Shown piece by piece: positions 1 to 7,472 of a stretch of 25,305 nucleotides of DNA; position 1 is the first letter of the stretch; the number at the start of each line of letters is the position of its first letter. A program made the translations under genes and the position numbers. The notes beneath the pieces are model-generated. The model worked only from the letters and a program-made list of their open reading frames with translations. It did not search any database and was not told the origin of the DNA. This stretch comes from Proteobacteria bacterium UBA7420 (GTDB lineage Bacteria > Pseudomonadota > Gammaproteobacteria > Magnimaribacterales > D2472), in the NCBI GenBank assembly GCA_002469975.1, contig DKMG01000087.1:8615-33919 (forward strand), written 5' to 3'.

Positions 1-2
1 AA

Positions 3-767
3 TTAAAGAATACAGTAGTAGCGATTACGGGTGGCGCATCAGGTTTAGGAGAAGCATCTACAAGGCATTTTGTTGCTCATGGCGCAAAAGTTATGATTCT
101 TGATATTAACGATGATAATGCAAAAGCAATCTGCGATGAGCTTGGCGATGAGAATGTTAAATACATCAACACTAATATTATGGAAGAGCAGCCTGTTGTG
201 GATGCGATGGCATTTATAAAGGAGTCTTTTGGAAGACTAGATGTTGCAATTAACTGCGCTGGAACTGGTTATGGCGGAAGAATCCTTGGTAAAGAAGCCC
301 CGCATCCATTAGATCATTTTAAATTTATTGTTGATTTAAACCTTGTGGGTACATTTAATGTAATGCGTTTGGCCGCTGAACTGATGGATAAAAATGATGA
401 GTCAGAGTCAGGTGAAAAAGGTGTAATTATTAATACTGCATCAGTGGCTGGTTACGAGGGTCAGATTGGCCAGTCTGCATACAGCGCCTCAAAAGCTGGC
501 GTCATTGGATTAACATTAACCGCAGCTAGAGATTTAGCTAGACATTCCATCAGGGTCAATACTATTGCTCCTGGTATTTTTGATACCCCTTTGATGAAGA
601 TGGCTCCAGACAAAGTGCGAGAGCCCTTACTTGAGTCTACTCAGTTTCCTCATAGGTTTGGAGAGCCAGCAGAGTTTGGCTCCCTTGCTGCGCATATTGT
701 AGAAAATACTTATCTCAATGGTGAAACCATTCGCTTAGATTCTGGCATGAGGATGACACCAAGATAA
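3..767 (+). CDS. HSD10-type short-chain dehydrogenase (5' end cut by the window)
   Basis: A classical NAD(P)-dependent SDR whose first few codons lie outside the window; the frame is open from base 3 and already shows the cofactor motif TGGASGLG at residues 9-16 of the visible part. An aspartate after the second strand (ILDIN, D34) favours NAD over NADP. The catalytic set is S147, Y160 and K164 (YSASK). The C-terminal half (NTIAPGIFDTPL, NGETIRLDSGMRM) matches 3-hydroxyacyl-CoA dehydrogenase type 2 / 17-beta-HSD10. That family oxidises short-chain or branched 3-hydroxyacyl-CoA, for example 3-hydroxy-2-methylbutyryl-CoA in isoleucine breakdown. Its stop codon overlaps the next start by one base (TAATG), so it is translationally coupled to the acryloyl-CoA reductase, which fits short acyl-CoA metabolism. 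Family assignment is firm; the exact substrate is inferred. Confidence 0.88.
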   Translation, partial: LKNTVVAITGGASGLGEASTRHFVAHGAKVMILDINDDNAKAICDELGDENVKYINTNIMEEQPVVDAMAFIKESFGRLDVAINCAGTGYGGRILGKEAPHPLDHFKFIVDLNLVGTFNVMRLAAELMDKNDESESGEKGVIINTASVAGYEGQIGQSAYSASKAGVIGLTLTAARDLARHSIRVNTIAPGIFDTPLMKMAPDKVREPLLESTQFPHRFGEPAEFGSLAAHIVENTYLNGETIRLDSGMRMTPR

Positions 768-1753
768 TGTCTTATTCAGCATACTATGTTGAAGAATCTG
801 ATGGAGAGTTTAAAGCTTTAGTCAAGGACTTAGAGCTTATAAAACCCCAGGATGGCTTTGTTCAGATTCAAGTCTCTCATTCTTCTCTCAACTATAAAGA
901 TGCTTTATCGGCAACTGGAGTTAAGGGAGTCACAAGAGAGTATCCGTTTGTTCCTGGTATTGACGCGGCAGGGGTGGTGACACAATCAGCATCCAGCCTG
1001 TTTAATGAGGGTGACCAGGTCATAGTGACTGGCTATGACTTAGGAATGAATACCCCAGGGGGCTTTGGTGAATTCATCACTGTTCCGTCTGAGTGGGTGG
1101 TGCTGAAACCGAGCGCCTTGTCTGCACTTGAGGCTATGTCTATTGGGACAGCTGGTCTGACTGCCGCAGCCAGTGTTTTAAAAATAGTAGCGTCTAATCC
1201 GAATAAAGATTTACCAATTGTGGTCACAGGCGCCACCGGTGGCGTTGGGTCTATTGCCGTGATGCTGTTATCCAAACTGGGTTTTGAGGTCTGTGCTATT
1301 ACTGGTAAAGATACCTCACATGATTTTTTAACTGCCATTGGAGCAACCTCTATTATTCTAAGAAAAGATTATCTAGAGGTACCTTTAAAGCCTATGGCGA
1401 GACCTGCATTTGCAGGAGCTATCGATACAGTCGGTGGAACTATTTTAAGTAAGCTCTTGCCTCAGATATCATCCCATGGCGTCGTAACATCCTGTGGTAA
1501 TGTTGCAGGCATTGAAATTAATACCACGGTTTTTCCTTTTATATTGAGGGGCATTAGTTTATGTGGTATCGACTCTGCAGAAGCCCCCATTGATTTTAAA
1601 AAAACTCTTTGGGATAAATTTGCAAATGATTGGAAGTTAGATTTAACTTCTCTAATCAGAGAAGTCTCAAAAGAGCAATTGAATGAAGAAATACAAATAA
1701 TACTTAAAGGCGGCCAAAAAGGCAGGGTTGTTTTAAGTCATCAGGAGAAGTGA
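767..1753 (+). CDS. acuI: AcuI/YhdH-type acryloyl-CoA reductase (MDR family)
   Basis: A 328-residue zinc-free medium-chain reductase. The N-terminal GroES-like part carries the family signature SSLNYKDAL (39-47) and VPGIDAAG (62-69). The nucleotide-binding fold has TGATGGVGS at 154-162. The run VTGYDLGMNTPGGFGEF (88-103) and the AMSIGTAGLTA block (123-133) are typical of AcuI/YhdH rather than of general quinone reductases. Characterised members reduce acryloyl-CoA to propionyl-CoA with NADPH, in DMSP-derived acrylate use or as acrylyl-CoA detoxification. The ATG overlaps the stop of the upstream SDR by one base. No DMSP lyase or CoA ligase is visible here, so a detoxifying or propionate-forming role is as likely as DMSP use. 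Confidence 0.85.
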   Translation: MSYSAYYVEESDGEFKALVKDLELIKPQDGFVQIQVSHSSLNYKDALSATGVKGVTREYPFVPGIDAAGVVTQSASSLFNEGDQVIVTGYDLGMNTPGGFGEFITVPSEWVVLKPSALSALEAMSIGTAGLTAAASVLKIVASNPNKDLPIVVTGATGGVGSIAVMLLSKLGFEVCAITGKDTSHDFLTAIGATSIILRKDYLEVPLKPMARPAFAGAIDTVGGTILSKLLPQISSHGVVTSCGNVAGIEINTTVFPFILRGISLCGIDSAEAPIDFKKTLWDKFANDWKLDLTSLIREVSKEQLNEEIQIILKGGQKGRVVLSHQEK

Positions 1754-1754
1754 A

Positions 1755-1886
1755 ATGTCAGATCATTTAAAAGAATTTTTTGAATCAGAAGAGACTAATG
1801 AAGACAGCAAGAGCGATACAAAAGTTGCATTGCTTATTGTGCTTGTATCAGTTGCAGCGGCAGTTTTCTGGGTATCAGGACAGTAA
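1755..1886 (+). CDS. Small single-span membrane protein, 43 aa
   Basis: A short gene of unknown function starting one base after the acuI stop. It has a good ribosome binding site (AGGAG at 1743-1747, seven bases before ATG), which lies inside the end of acuI. The protein begins with an acidic, soluble stretch (MSDHLKEFFESEETNEDSK) and ends in one hydrophobic segment, roughly residues 23-40 (KVALLIVLVSVAAAVFWV), with only three residues after it. That layout fits a tail-anchored protein with a cytoplasmic N-terminus. It ends two bases before the convergent trxB stop. The strong RBS and close packing support a real gene; no homologue is recognised. Confidence 0.6.
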   Translation: MSDHLKEFFESEETNEDSKSDTKVALLIVLVSVAAAVFWVSGQ

Positions 1887-1888
1887 AA

Positions 1889-2824
1889 CTATTCTGATAA
1901 AAATTTTTCTGCATCAAGCGCTGCCATGCAACCAAATCCTGCAGAGGTGATAGCTTGGCGATAGACCTGATCTGAGACATCTCCGGCAGCAAAGACACCC
2001 GGAATACTGGTTGATGTTGCCAGTCCCTTTGTTCCAGACTTAATGTTGATGTAGTCATTCTCCATGTCTAATTGACCCTTGAAGATTTCTGTATTGGGGT
2101 GATGCCCAATAGCCACAAAGACTCCCATCAGCTCCAATGTTTTAGAGCAATCATTCTCCTTAATTTCAATAGAGTGAACGCCTCTCTCATCTCCCAAAAC
2201 CTCTAGCAGGTCTGAGTTCCAATGCATTTCAATTTTTCCTTCAGTGACAGCATCGGCAACTCTGTCTCGAAGAATTTTTTCTGCTCGCAACTGATCTCTT
2301 CGATGGATGAGATGAACTTTGGAGCATATTCTTGAAAGGTACAAAGCTTCTTCTGCAGCCGTGTTACCACCTCCAATAACTGCAACCTCTTGATTTTTAT
2401 AGAAAAAACCATCGCAAGTCGCACAGGCTGACACACCTTTTCCTAAAAATTCTTTCTCTGATGGAAGCCCTAGATACTTGGCGCTAGCACCAGTGGAGAT
2501 AATCAAAGCATCAGATGACCAATTTTGACTGCCATGAAGTTTAAAGGGCTTTTCAGTTAAAACAGTTTCATGAATGTGATCATTAACGATTTGTACGTCA
2601 AACATTTCAGCGTGCTTTTTCATGCGCTGCATTAACTCTGGCCCTTGCAGTCCATCGTGATCCCCAGGCCAATTTTCTACATCTGTAGTAGTGGTGAGTT
2701 GGCCACCTTCTTCTGCGCCAGTTAATAACAAAGGCTTTAATCCAGCTCTTGCTGCATAAATACCAGCGGCATAGCCAGCTGGACCTGATCCTAAAATTAT
2801 AAGTTTGTGATGTTGATATTCCAT
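1889..2824 (-). CDS. trxB: Thioredoxin reductase
   Basis: A low-molecular-weight flavoprotein that reduces thioredoxin with NADPH in the cytoplasm. At 311 residues it has family-normal length. The FAD motif GSGPAGYAA is at 12-20, the redox-active pair is C134-A-T-C137 followed by DGFF, the NADPH motif GGGNTAAEEA is at 151-160, and the HRRDQLR loop at 174-180 binds the 2'-phosphate. The C-terminal FAD-binding GVFAAGDV motif is present. It is divergent from ftsK, as in many gammaproteobacteria. A perfect TATAAT sits six bases before the ATG with no Shine-Dalgarno, which suggests a leaderless transcript. Confidence 0.97.
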   Translation of the reverse strand: MEYQHHKLIILGSGPAGYAAGIYAARAGLKPLLLTGAEEGGQLTTTTDVENWPGDHDGLQGPELMQRMKKHAEMFDVQIVNDHIHETVLTEKPFKLHGSQNWSSDALIISTGASAKYLGLPSEKEFLGKGVSACATCDGFFYKNQEVAVIGGGNTAAEEALYLSRICSKVHLIHRRDQLRAEKILRDRVADAVTEGKIEMHWNSDLLEVLGDERGVHSIEIKENDCSKTLELMGVFVAIGHHPNTEIFKGQLDMENDYINIKSGTKGLATSTSIPGVFAAGDVSDQVYRQAITSAGFGCMAALDAEKFLSE

Positions 2825-2830
2825 GGCGCA

Positions 2831-2836
2831 ATTATA
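2831..2836 (-). promoter_or_regulatory. trxB -10 box, probably leaderless
   Basis: On the minus strand a consensus TATAAT is followed by TGCGCC and then the trxB ATG. Transcription normally starts about seven bases after the -10 box, which would be the A of the start codon. No purine-rich ribosome binding site fits in the gap. The -35 region is not recognisable. The box itself is plain; the start site is inferred. Confidence 0.5.
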
Positions 2837-2890
2837 AGATAGTGTTTAAAGAAATTGTTATCTTTTCTAACTTAAAGCTGTTTTTCGAAA

Positions 2891-2917
2891 TATAATGTTT
2901 AAAACTGGAGATCACTA
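2891..2917 (+). promoter_or_regulatory. ftsK -10 box, Shine-Dalgarno and ATC start
   Basis: TATAAT at 2891-2896 predicts a transcript start near 2903. GGAG follows at 2907-2910, and an ATC codon in the ftsK frame lies at 2917, six bases after it. No ATG, GTG or TTG occurs in frame between the stop at 2893-2895 and the TTG at 2992. This spacing is the main reason to place the ftsK start at 2917. No good -35 is seen. Confidence 0.5.
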
Positions 2918-5241
2918 TCGCTAAACAACCTGAAGATTCTAGCCTTTCAGCAGGAGCCATCAAGAATATTGTTGCATTCCTAAGTCTTGGCTTGGCTTTA
3001 TATGTATTTATTTCTTTGGTCTCTCACTCCCCAATGGATGCTAGCTTCTCTTCAGTTAACTCTACAAGTAATGCTGTTATAAATCTTGGAGGCCCATTTG
3101 GTGCTTATTTATCAGATGCTCTTTTTTCAATTGCGGGCATGGGAGCCTATCTCATCCTTTTTATTGTTTCCTTTGTGGCTCTTAGACTGCTCTTTTTTTT
3201 CACTCCCAAGACGACCTATTACAAGCTATTAAAAATTACTTCAGCTGTAGTCCTAGTCTTATCTTTCTCATCTATTTGTGAATATTACTTTTCAGGCGAT
3301 CTTTTTCCCCAGGGTTCTTCTGGTGGGGTAGCCGGAGATATTATTTTTAATTCTCTGTCGAGTGTTTTTGGTGTGGTCGGCTCATTGCTTTTTATTACTA
3401 TATTTTTACTGGTAACTGTTTCAATTACTTTTTCATTTTCCTGGCTGGTGATCATTGATGGGATTGGCCATTTTTCCTTACTTGCTTTTAACTCAATTTT
3501 TGCCTATCTCAGGACTGGTCTCGTTGCCCTTGCTGAGCAGATAAAAATGATCAACTTTAAAGTTTTTGCTAGTACTTCAAAAGTTTTAGGAGATCAAGTT
3601 AACGCCGATGCTAAGCCTAGAGAACTTAATATCGCCAAACCTTCTGCGCCCAAGGAAGATGTAAAACCAGTATCACTTAAACCCATAGCGGTTGAACCGG
3701 TTAGCTCAGTCACCGATGCTGATAAATCTTCTTCCACAGTCTACAAATCAAAAAGCAAGACTGCAGATAGTGAAATGCCCTCAACAGATCTACTGGATAG
3801 AGCCCTAGATGATGGGTCCTCGCTCAGCCAAGCAGAATTAAATCAGCTTGCTGATTTACTGGAGGTTAAACTTGATGAGTTTGGGGTCATTGCTAAAGTG
3901 GTCTCTGTCATTCCAGGCCCGGTGGTTACAAGATTTGAAATTCAACCCGCACCTGGTACCAAGGCCAGTAAGATTACAAATATTGCACAGGATATTGCAA
4001 GGTCTTTATCTGTGATGAGCGTTAGAGTGGTGGAAGTTATTGAAGGGAAGTCGGTCATAGGTGTTGAGATTCCGAACACAAACAGAAAAATGGTACGCCT
4101 GACTGAAATTTTATCTTCAACTGAATTCAGCCAATCAGCATCTCCACTTTCAATGGCCCTGGGCCACGATATCGCGGGCAACCCAGTTGTCGTGGATCTA
4201 GCTAAAATGCCTCATTTACTTGTTGCCGGTACCACTGGCTCAGGTAAGTCTGTTGGTGTGAATGCCATGTTACTCAGTTTGCTTTTTAAATCTGATCCCA
4301 CGCAAGTTCGCTTTATTATGATTGACCCTAAGGTTTTAGAGCTATCAGTTTACGAGGGCATTCCTCACTTATTAACTCCCGTGATTACAGACATGTCAGA
4401 TGCAGCCAATGGTCTGAGGTGGTGTGTTGGAGAGATGGACAGAAGATATAAGTTGATGTCGGCAATGGGGGTAAGAGGCTTGGGTGCTTATAACGAAAAA
4501 GTTTCAGAGGCTAAGGCTGCCGGCCAACCTCTCCTAGACCCTTTGAGGGAAGAGGATGAGATTGAGTTAGAGGAATTACCATCCATTGTAGTAGTGGTGG
4601 ATGAATTTGCTGACATGATCATGGTGGTGGGAAAGAAAGTAGAGCATTTAATTGCCAGGATTGCTCAGAAAGCTCGAGCAGCAGGAATTCATTTAATTTT
4701 AGCTACGCAAAGACCTTCCGTTGATGTAATTACCGGCCTTATTAAAGCTAATGTCCCCACAAGAATTGCCTTCCAAGTTTCTTCTAAAATTGATTCCAGA
4801 ACTATCTTAGATCAAGGCGGTGCTGAGCAGCTACTTGGAGCCGGAGACATGCTATATCTTCCAGCTGGGCAAGGTGTTCCAGTTCGAGTCCATGGTGCTT
4901 TTGTGGGAGATGATGAGGTTCACAGAGTGGTTGATAGTTGGAAGCAAAGAGCAGAGCCGAATTATTTAGATGAGATAACCTCAGACCTTCAAGACACAGG
5001 ACCAATCCCAGGCTGGTCTGGAACAGAAAACTCTGAATCGTCTGACGAGGACGATGAATTTTATGATGAGGCGGTAAATTTTGTAATTGAGTCAAGAAGG
5101 GCTTCTATTTCTGCTGTCCAGAGAAAATTTAGAATTGGTTATAACCGAGCAGCGCGACTCATTGAGGCTATGGAGATAGCTGGCCTGGTCTCTGAAATGG
5201 GAAGTAATGGAGGCAGAGAGGTCCTAGTTCCCAAAAAGTAA
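2917..5241 (+). CDS. ftsK: DNA translocase FtsK
   Basis: A septum-located DNA pump that clears and sorts chromosome termini at division. Numbered from the ATC at 2917 it has 774 residues. The N-terminus has about four membrane segments in the first 190 residues, including the LGG-x-GAYLSDALF loop typical of FtsK. A short polar linker (about 200-270) is followed by the alpha and RecA-like beta domains. Walker A is GTTGSGKS (438-445), Walker B is VVVDE (D562, E563), and LATQRPSVDVITGLIK follows. The C-terminal 70 residues form the gamma winged helix that reads KOPS sites (RRASISAVQRKFRIGYNRAARLI). The linker is much shorter than in E. coli. The only conventional start, TTG at 2992, would cut off half of membrane segment 1. 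The gene overlaps lolA by one base. The identity is certain; the start is not. Confidence 0.95.
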   Translation: MAKQPEDSSLSAGAIKNIVAFLSLGLALYVFISLVSHSPMDASFSSVNSTSNAVINLGGPFGAYLSDALFSIAGMGAYLILFIVSFVALRLLFFFTPKTTYYKLLKITSAVVLVLSFSSICEYYFSGDLFPQGSSGGVAGDIIFNSLSSVFGVVGSLLFITIFLLVTVSITFSFSWLVIIDGIGHFSLLAFNSIFAYLRTGLVALAEQIKMINFKVFASTSKVLGDQVNADAKPRELNIAKPSAPKEDVKPVSLKPIAVEPVSSVTDADKSSSTVYKSKSKTADSEMPSTDLLDRALDDGSSLSQAELNQLADLLEVKLDEFGVIAKVVSVIPGPVVTRFEIQPAPGTKASKITNIAQDIARSLSVMSVRVVEVIEGKSVIGVEIPNTNRKMVRLTEILSSTEFSQSASPLSMALGHDIAGNPVVVDLAKMPHLLVAGTTGSGKSVGVNAMLLSLLFKSDPTQVRFIMIDPKVLELSVYEGIPHLLTPVITDMSDAANGLRWCVGEMDRRYKLMSAMGVRGLGAYNEKVSEAKAAGQPLLDPLREEDEIELEELPSIVVVVDEFADMIMVVGKKVEHLIARIAQKARAAGIHLILATQRPSVDVITGLIKANVPTRIAFQVSSKIDSRTILDQGGAEQLLGAGDMLYLPAGQGVPVRVHGAFVGDDEVHRVVDSWKQRAEPNYLDEITSDLQDTGPIPGWSGTENSESSDEDDEFYDEAVNFVIESRRASISAVQRKFRIGYNRAARLIEAMEIAGLVSEMGSNGGREVLVPKK

Positions 5242-5750
5242 TGAGACAGTTATTATTTATAGTACTTGTTGGTTTTTCATCTGCTATTTTTTCTGCATCT
5301 GATCTATCTTTGCAGCTATTAAATAGCTCTCTTAAAAATAACTACTCTTTTAAAGAGAGATCTCTAGACCCTAATGGGCTGAAGATTGAAGAATCTTCAG
5401 GAGAGATCTTGTTCAATGCTTCAGGTTTTACAGTTCTTGTTGCCACTCCATTTAAGGAGCGCTATGAGATTACACAAGACCTCATTACTATTATAGATCT
5501 TGATTTAAATCAATCTCAAACCATCAATCTCGATGATCTCAATAGTATTTTTATTAAAGCATTACTGAGTGGTATTAATGATAAATCTCCTGAGTACAGT
5601 GTGACAAATGATCAGCCAAATATTTTAGCTCTCAATCCTGCTGATAACTCTTCCGCAATCCAGTTCATCTTTAATCAGGATATTCTTGGAGCCATTCGCT
5701 ACACAGATAACCTTGGAGTGGAGCACAGTATTGAGCTCACATTACTATGA
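5241..5750 (+). CDS. lolA: Divergent outer-membrane lipoprotein carrier LolA
   Basis: A 169-residue exported protein with a signal peptide (MRQLLFIVLVGFSSAIFSA, cleavage near 19). LolA carries lipoproteins through the periplasm from LolCDE to LolB. Sequence support is modest: ESSGEILFNASGFTVLVATPFKERYEI resembles the start of the LolA barrel, where the usual text is SSGxFxFxRPxRFRWxYxxP, but the arginine-tryptophan core has been lost, and the protein is about 30 residues shorter than E. coli LolA. Position is strong support: it sits directly after ftsK (TAATG overlap) and before crcB-serS, where lolA stands in many gammaproteobacteria. It overlaps crcB by four bases (ATGA). If not LolA, it is a periplasmic protein of the same beta-sheet fold. 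Confidence 0.72.
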   Translation: MRQLLFIVLVGFSSAIFSASDLSLQLLNSSLKNNYSFKERSLDPNGLKIEESSGEILFNASGFTVLVATPFKERYEITQDLITIIDLDLNQSQTINLDDLNSIFIKALLSGINDKSPEYSVTNDQPNILALNPADNSSAIQFIFNQDILGAIRYTDNLGVEHSIELTLL

Positions 5751-6112
5751 TTAATATTTTCTATATCGCTCTTGGCGGAGGCTTAGGCGCCTCCTTGCGC
5801 CACCTGATCAATGAAAGTTTGAGACATACCTCTCTCTTTTCCCTGCCCTTAGGCATTATGGCTATAAACTTTTTAGGATGTTTCTGCATGGGTATTGCCA
5901 TGGCGCAGCTCTCAGAGTTAAAAGATAATTTATACTTTTTTCTTATAGTTGGATTTCTTGGCTCCTTTACAACCATGTCGGCATTCTCTCAGCAGGCCAT
6001 TGAAATGCTATATAATGGAAAAGATATGAATGCACTTGTTTATGTTGTTGCCTCAGTTGGTTCATGCATCCTTGGAACTTACATTGCTTATACGTTGTTT
6101 AAGACATCATAA
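5747..6112 (+). CDS. crcB: Fluoride exporter CrcB/Fluc
   Basis: A four-span inner-membrane fluoride channel of normal length (121 residues), acting as an antiparallel dimer. Family marks are GGGLGASLRHL (10-20, with R18), INFLGCFCMG (40-49, with the pore asparagine N41) and GFLGSFTTMSAFS (69-81), which holds the central sodium-site loop and the phenylalanine box residue F80. It overlaps the lolA stop by four bases and is followed three bases later by serS, so it shares the operon. No fluoride riboswitch can be seen, and none would be expected in the middle of this operon. Confidence 0.93.
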   Translation: MINIFYIALGGGLGASLRHLINESLRHTSLFSLPLGIMAINFLGCFCMGIAMAQLSELKDNLYFFLIVGFLGSFTTMSAFSQQAIEMLYNGKDMNALVYVVASVGSCILGTYIAYTLFKTS

Positions 6113-6115
6113 AAT

Positions 6116-7360
6116 ATGATTGATACCAATTTAATTAAATTAGACCCTAAGCAGGTTTTTGAAAGCTTAAAGTCAAAAAAATATGAGCTCAACCTTGAGG
6201 CCTTTGATGCGTTTGAATTAGATAGAAAAAACTTTCAAACCCAAACAGAGGACTTACAAGCTCAAAGAAATACTCTTTCTAAGGAATATGGTCTCTTGAG
6301 AAAAGAGGGCAAAGAGGATAAAACCTTAAATGATCAAATTGAGTCGATTAAAATTGAGCTTGATGCCTGTTCTCAAAAATTGACTGATACCCAGGGATCT
6401 TTTAGAGATTTCTTGCTAGATATACCAAATTTACCCTCGGACTCCACACCTAAGGGGGGTGGTGAGAGTGAGAATGTAAAGATGCGGGACTTTGGCAAGC
6501 CACTGATTTCTGGCGGTAAAGATCATCTTGACATCACTTCACTTATCAATACGGAGGCAGCAAACATCTTGGCAGGCTCAAGATTTGCAGTCCTGGTTGG
6601 AAAAATAGCAAAACTCCAAAGAGCGCTCATTGCTTTTATGCTCGATAAAGCTGAAGAGCATGGTTATCAAGAGCATTACTTGCCCTTAATTGCAAACGCT
6701 GAATCCCTTACTGCAACGGGACAACTTCCCAAGTTTGCTGATGATCTCTTTCAATTAACTGATGATTATTTTCTAATTCCAACGGCAGAGGTCCCGCTGA
6801 CAAATCTTTACCGAGATCAAATTATATCTGCAGATAATTTTCCATTAAAATTAACTGCCCACACTACCTGCTTTAGATCTGAGGCTGGAAGTTACGGCAA
6901 GGATACCAGGGGATTAATCAGGCAGCACCAATTTGAAAAAGTAGAGCTAGTGCAAATCTGTCACCCTGACCATTCAGATCAAACCTTAGAATCCTTGACC
7001 TCTCATGCGGAGAGCATCTTGCAAGAGCTCAATCTACCTTATCAAGTGGTGGAGCTTTGCACAGGTGACCTAGGTTTCTCGGCTGCCAAAACCTATGACT
7101 TAGAGGTTTGGGTGCCTAGCCAAGAGACTTTTCGTGAAATCTCCTCTTGCTCTAATTGCACTGATTTTCAAGCCAGAAGGGCGAAAATTAGATTTAAGGA
7201 GGATGGAGTATCTAGACTAGCTCATACTTTGAATGGTTCTGCGTTAGCTGCTGGAAGAACTCTTATTGCGGTGATTGAGAACTATTTTGATCAGCATTCA
7301 ACAATTATAATCCCTGAAGTCTTGCAAGATTACACAAAATTTAAGTCTATAGAGTTGTAG
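6116..7360 (+). CDS. serS: Seryl-tRNA synthetase
   Basis: A class II aminoacyl-tRNA synthetase that charges tRNA-Ser and tRNA-Sec. It has 414 residues (E. coli 430). The N-terminal coiled-coil arm that grips the long variable arm of the tRNA is visible (about residues 30-105, with QTEDLQAQRNTLSKEYG). Motif 2 is in the CFRSEAGSYGKDTRGLIRQHQFEK stretch (about 257-280), and motif 3 is LNGSALAAGRTLIAVIENY near the C-terminus. No clear Shine-Dalgarno precedes the ATG, in keeping with coupled translation three bases after crcB. It is the last gene of the ftsK operon. Confidence 0.97.
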   Translation: MIDTNLIKLDPKQVFESLKSKKYELNLEAFDAFELDRKNFQTQTEDLQAQRNTLSKEYGLLRKEGKEDKTLNDQIESIKIELDACSQKLTDTQGSFRDFLLDIPNLPSDSTPKGGGESENVKMRDFGKPLISGGKDHLDITSLINTEAANILAGSRFAVLVGKIAKLQRALIAFMLDKAEEHGYQEHYLPLIANAESLTATGQLPKFADDLFQLTDDYFLIPTAEVPLTNLYRDQIISADNFPLKLTAHTTCFRSEAGSYGKDTRGLIRQHQFEKVELVQICHPDHSDQTLESLTSHAESILQELNLPYQVVELCTGDLGFSAAKTYDLEVWVPSQETFREISSCSNCTDFQARRAKIRFKEDGVSRLAHTLNGSALAAGRTLIAVIENYFDQHSTIIIPEVLQDYTKFKSIEL

Positions 7361-7362
7361 TT

Positions 7363-7379
7363 ATTGCATTGATTGCAAT
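7363..7379. repeat. Inverted repeat ATTGCA-N5-TGCAAT
   Basis: Six-base perfect arms with a five-base centre, two bases after the serS stop. It has no following T-run, so it is a poor terminator. It may be a regulator site upstream of the TonB receptor gene or chance in AT-rich DNA. Confidence 0.3.
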
Positions 7380-7402
7380 TAATTAAAAAGTTACACAATT
7401 GT

Positions 7403-7432
7403 TTCTTTTAAATTAATTAAAAGAAGTATAGA
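7403..7432 (+). promoter_or_regulatory. Palindrome and -10 box of the TonB-receptor gene
   Basis: TTCTTTTAA-N5-TTAAAAGAA at 7403-7425 is a perfect 9-base-arm inverted repeat. It is followed two bases later by TATAGA (7427-7432), a good -10 box; transcription would start near 7439. The palindrome would occupy the spacer and -35 region, a usual place for a repressor or an activator. There is no clear -35 hexamer. The gene's ribosome binding site is AGAGGA at 7462-7467. Confidence 0.45.
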
Positions 7433-7472
7433 ATCCAAGTATCAATCTTTTTAATTTTTTTAGAGGAAAATT

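Noticed and set aside
1033..1338. Minus-strand ORF of 101 codons inside acuI
   Set aside because: Shadow of a well-supported gene; no motif or ribosome binding site.
2895..2924. Nine-codon ORF starting at an ATG before ftsK (possible leader peptide or frameshifted start)
   Set aside because: Its ATG lies inside the predicted -10 box, upstream of the likely transcript start, and a single-frame ATC start explains the spacing better.
4802..5095. Minus-strand ORF of 97 codons inside ftsK
   Set aside because: Shadow frame under the conserved motor and gamma domains.
7403..7425. Palindrome read as the serS terminator
   Set aside because: The stem is almost all A/T and is followed by a -10 box rather than a T-run.
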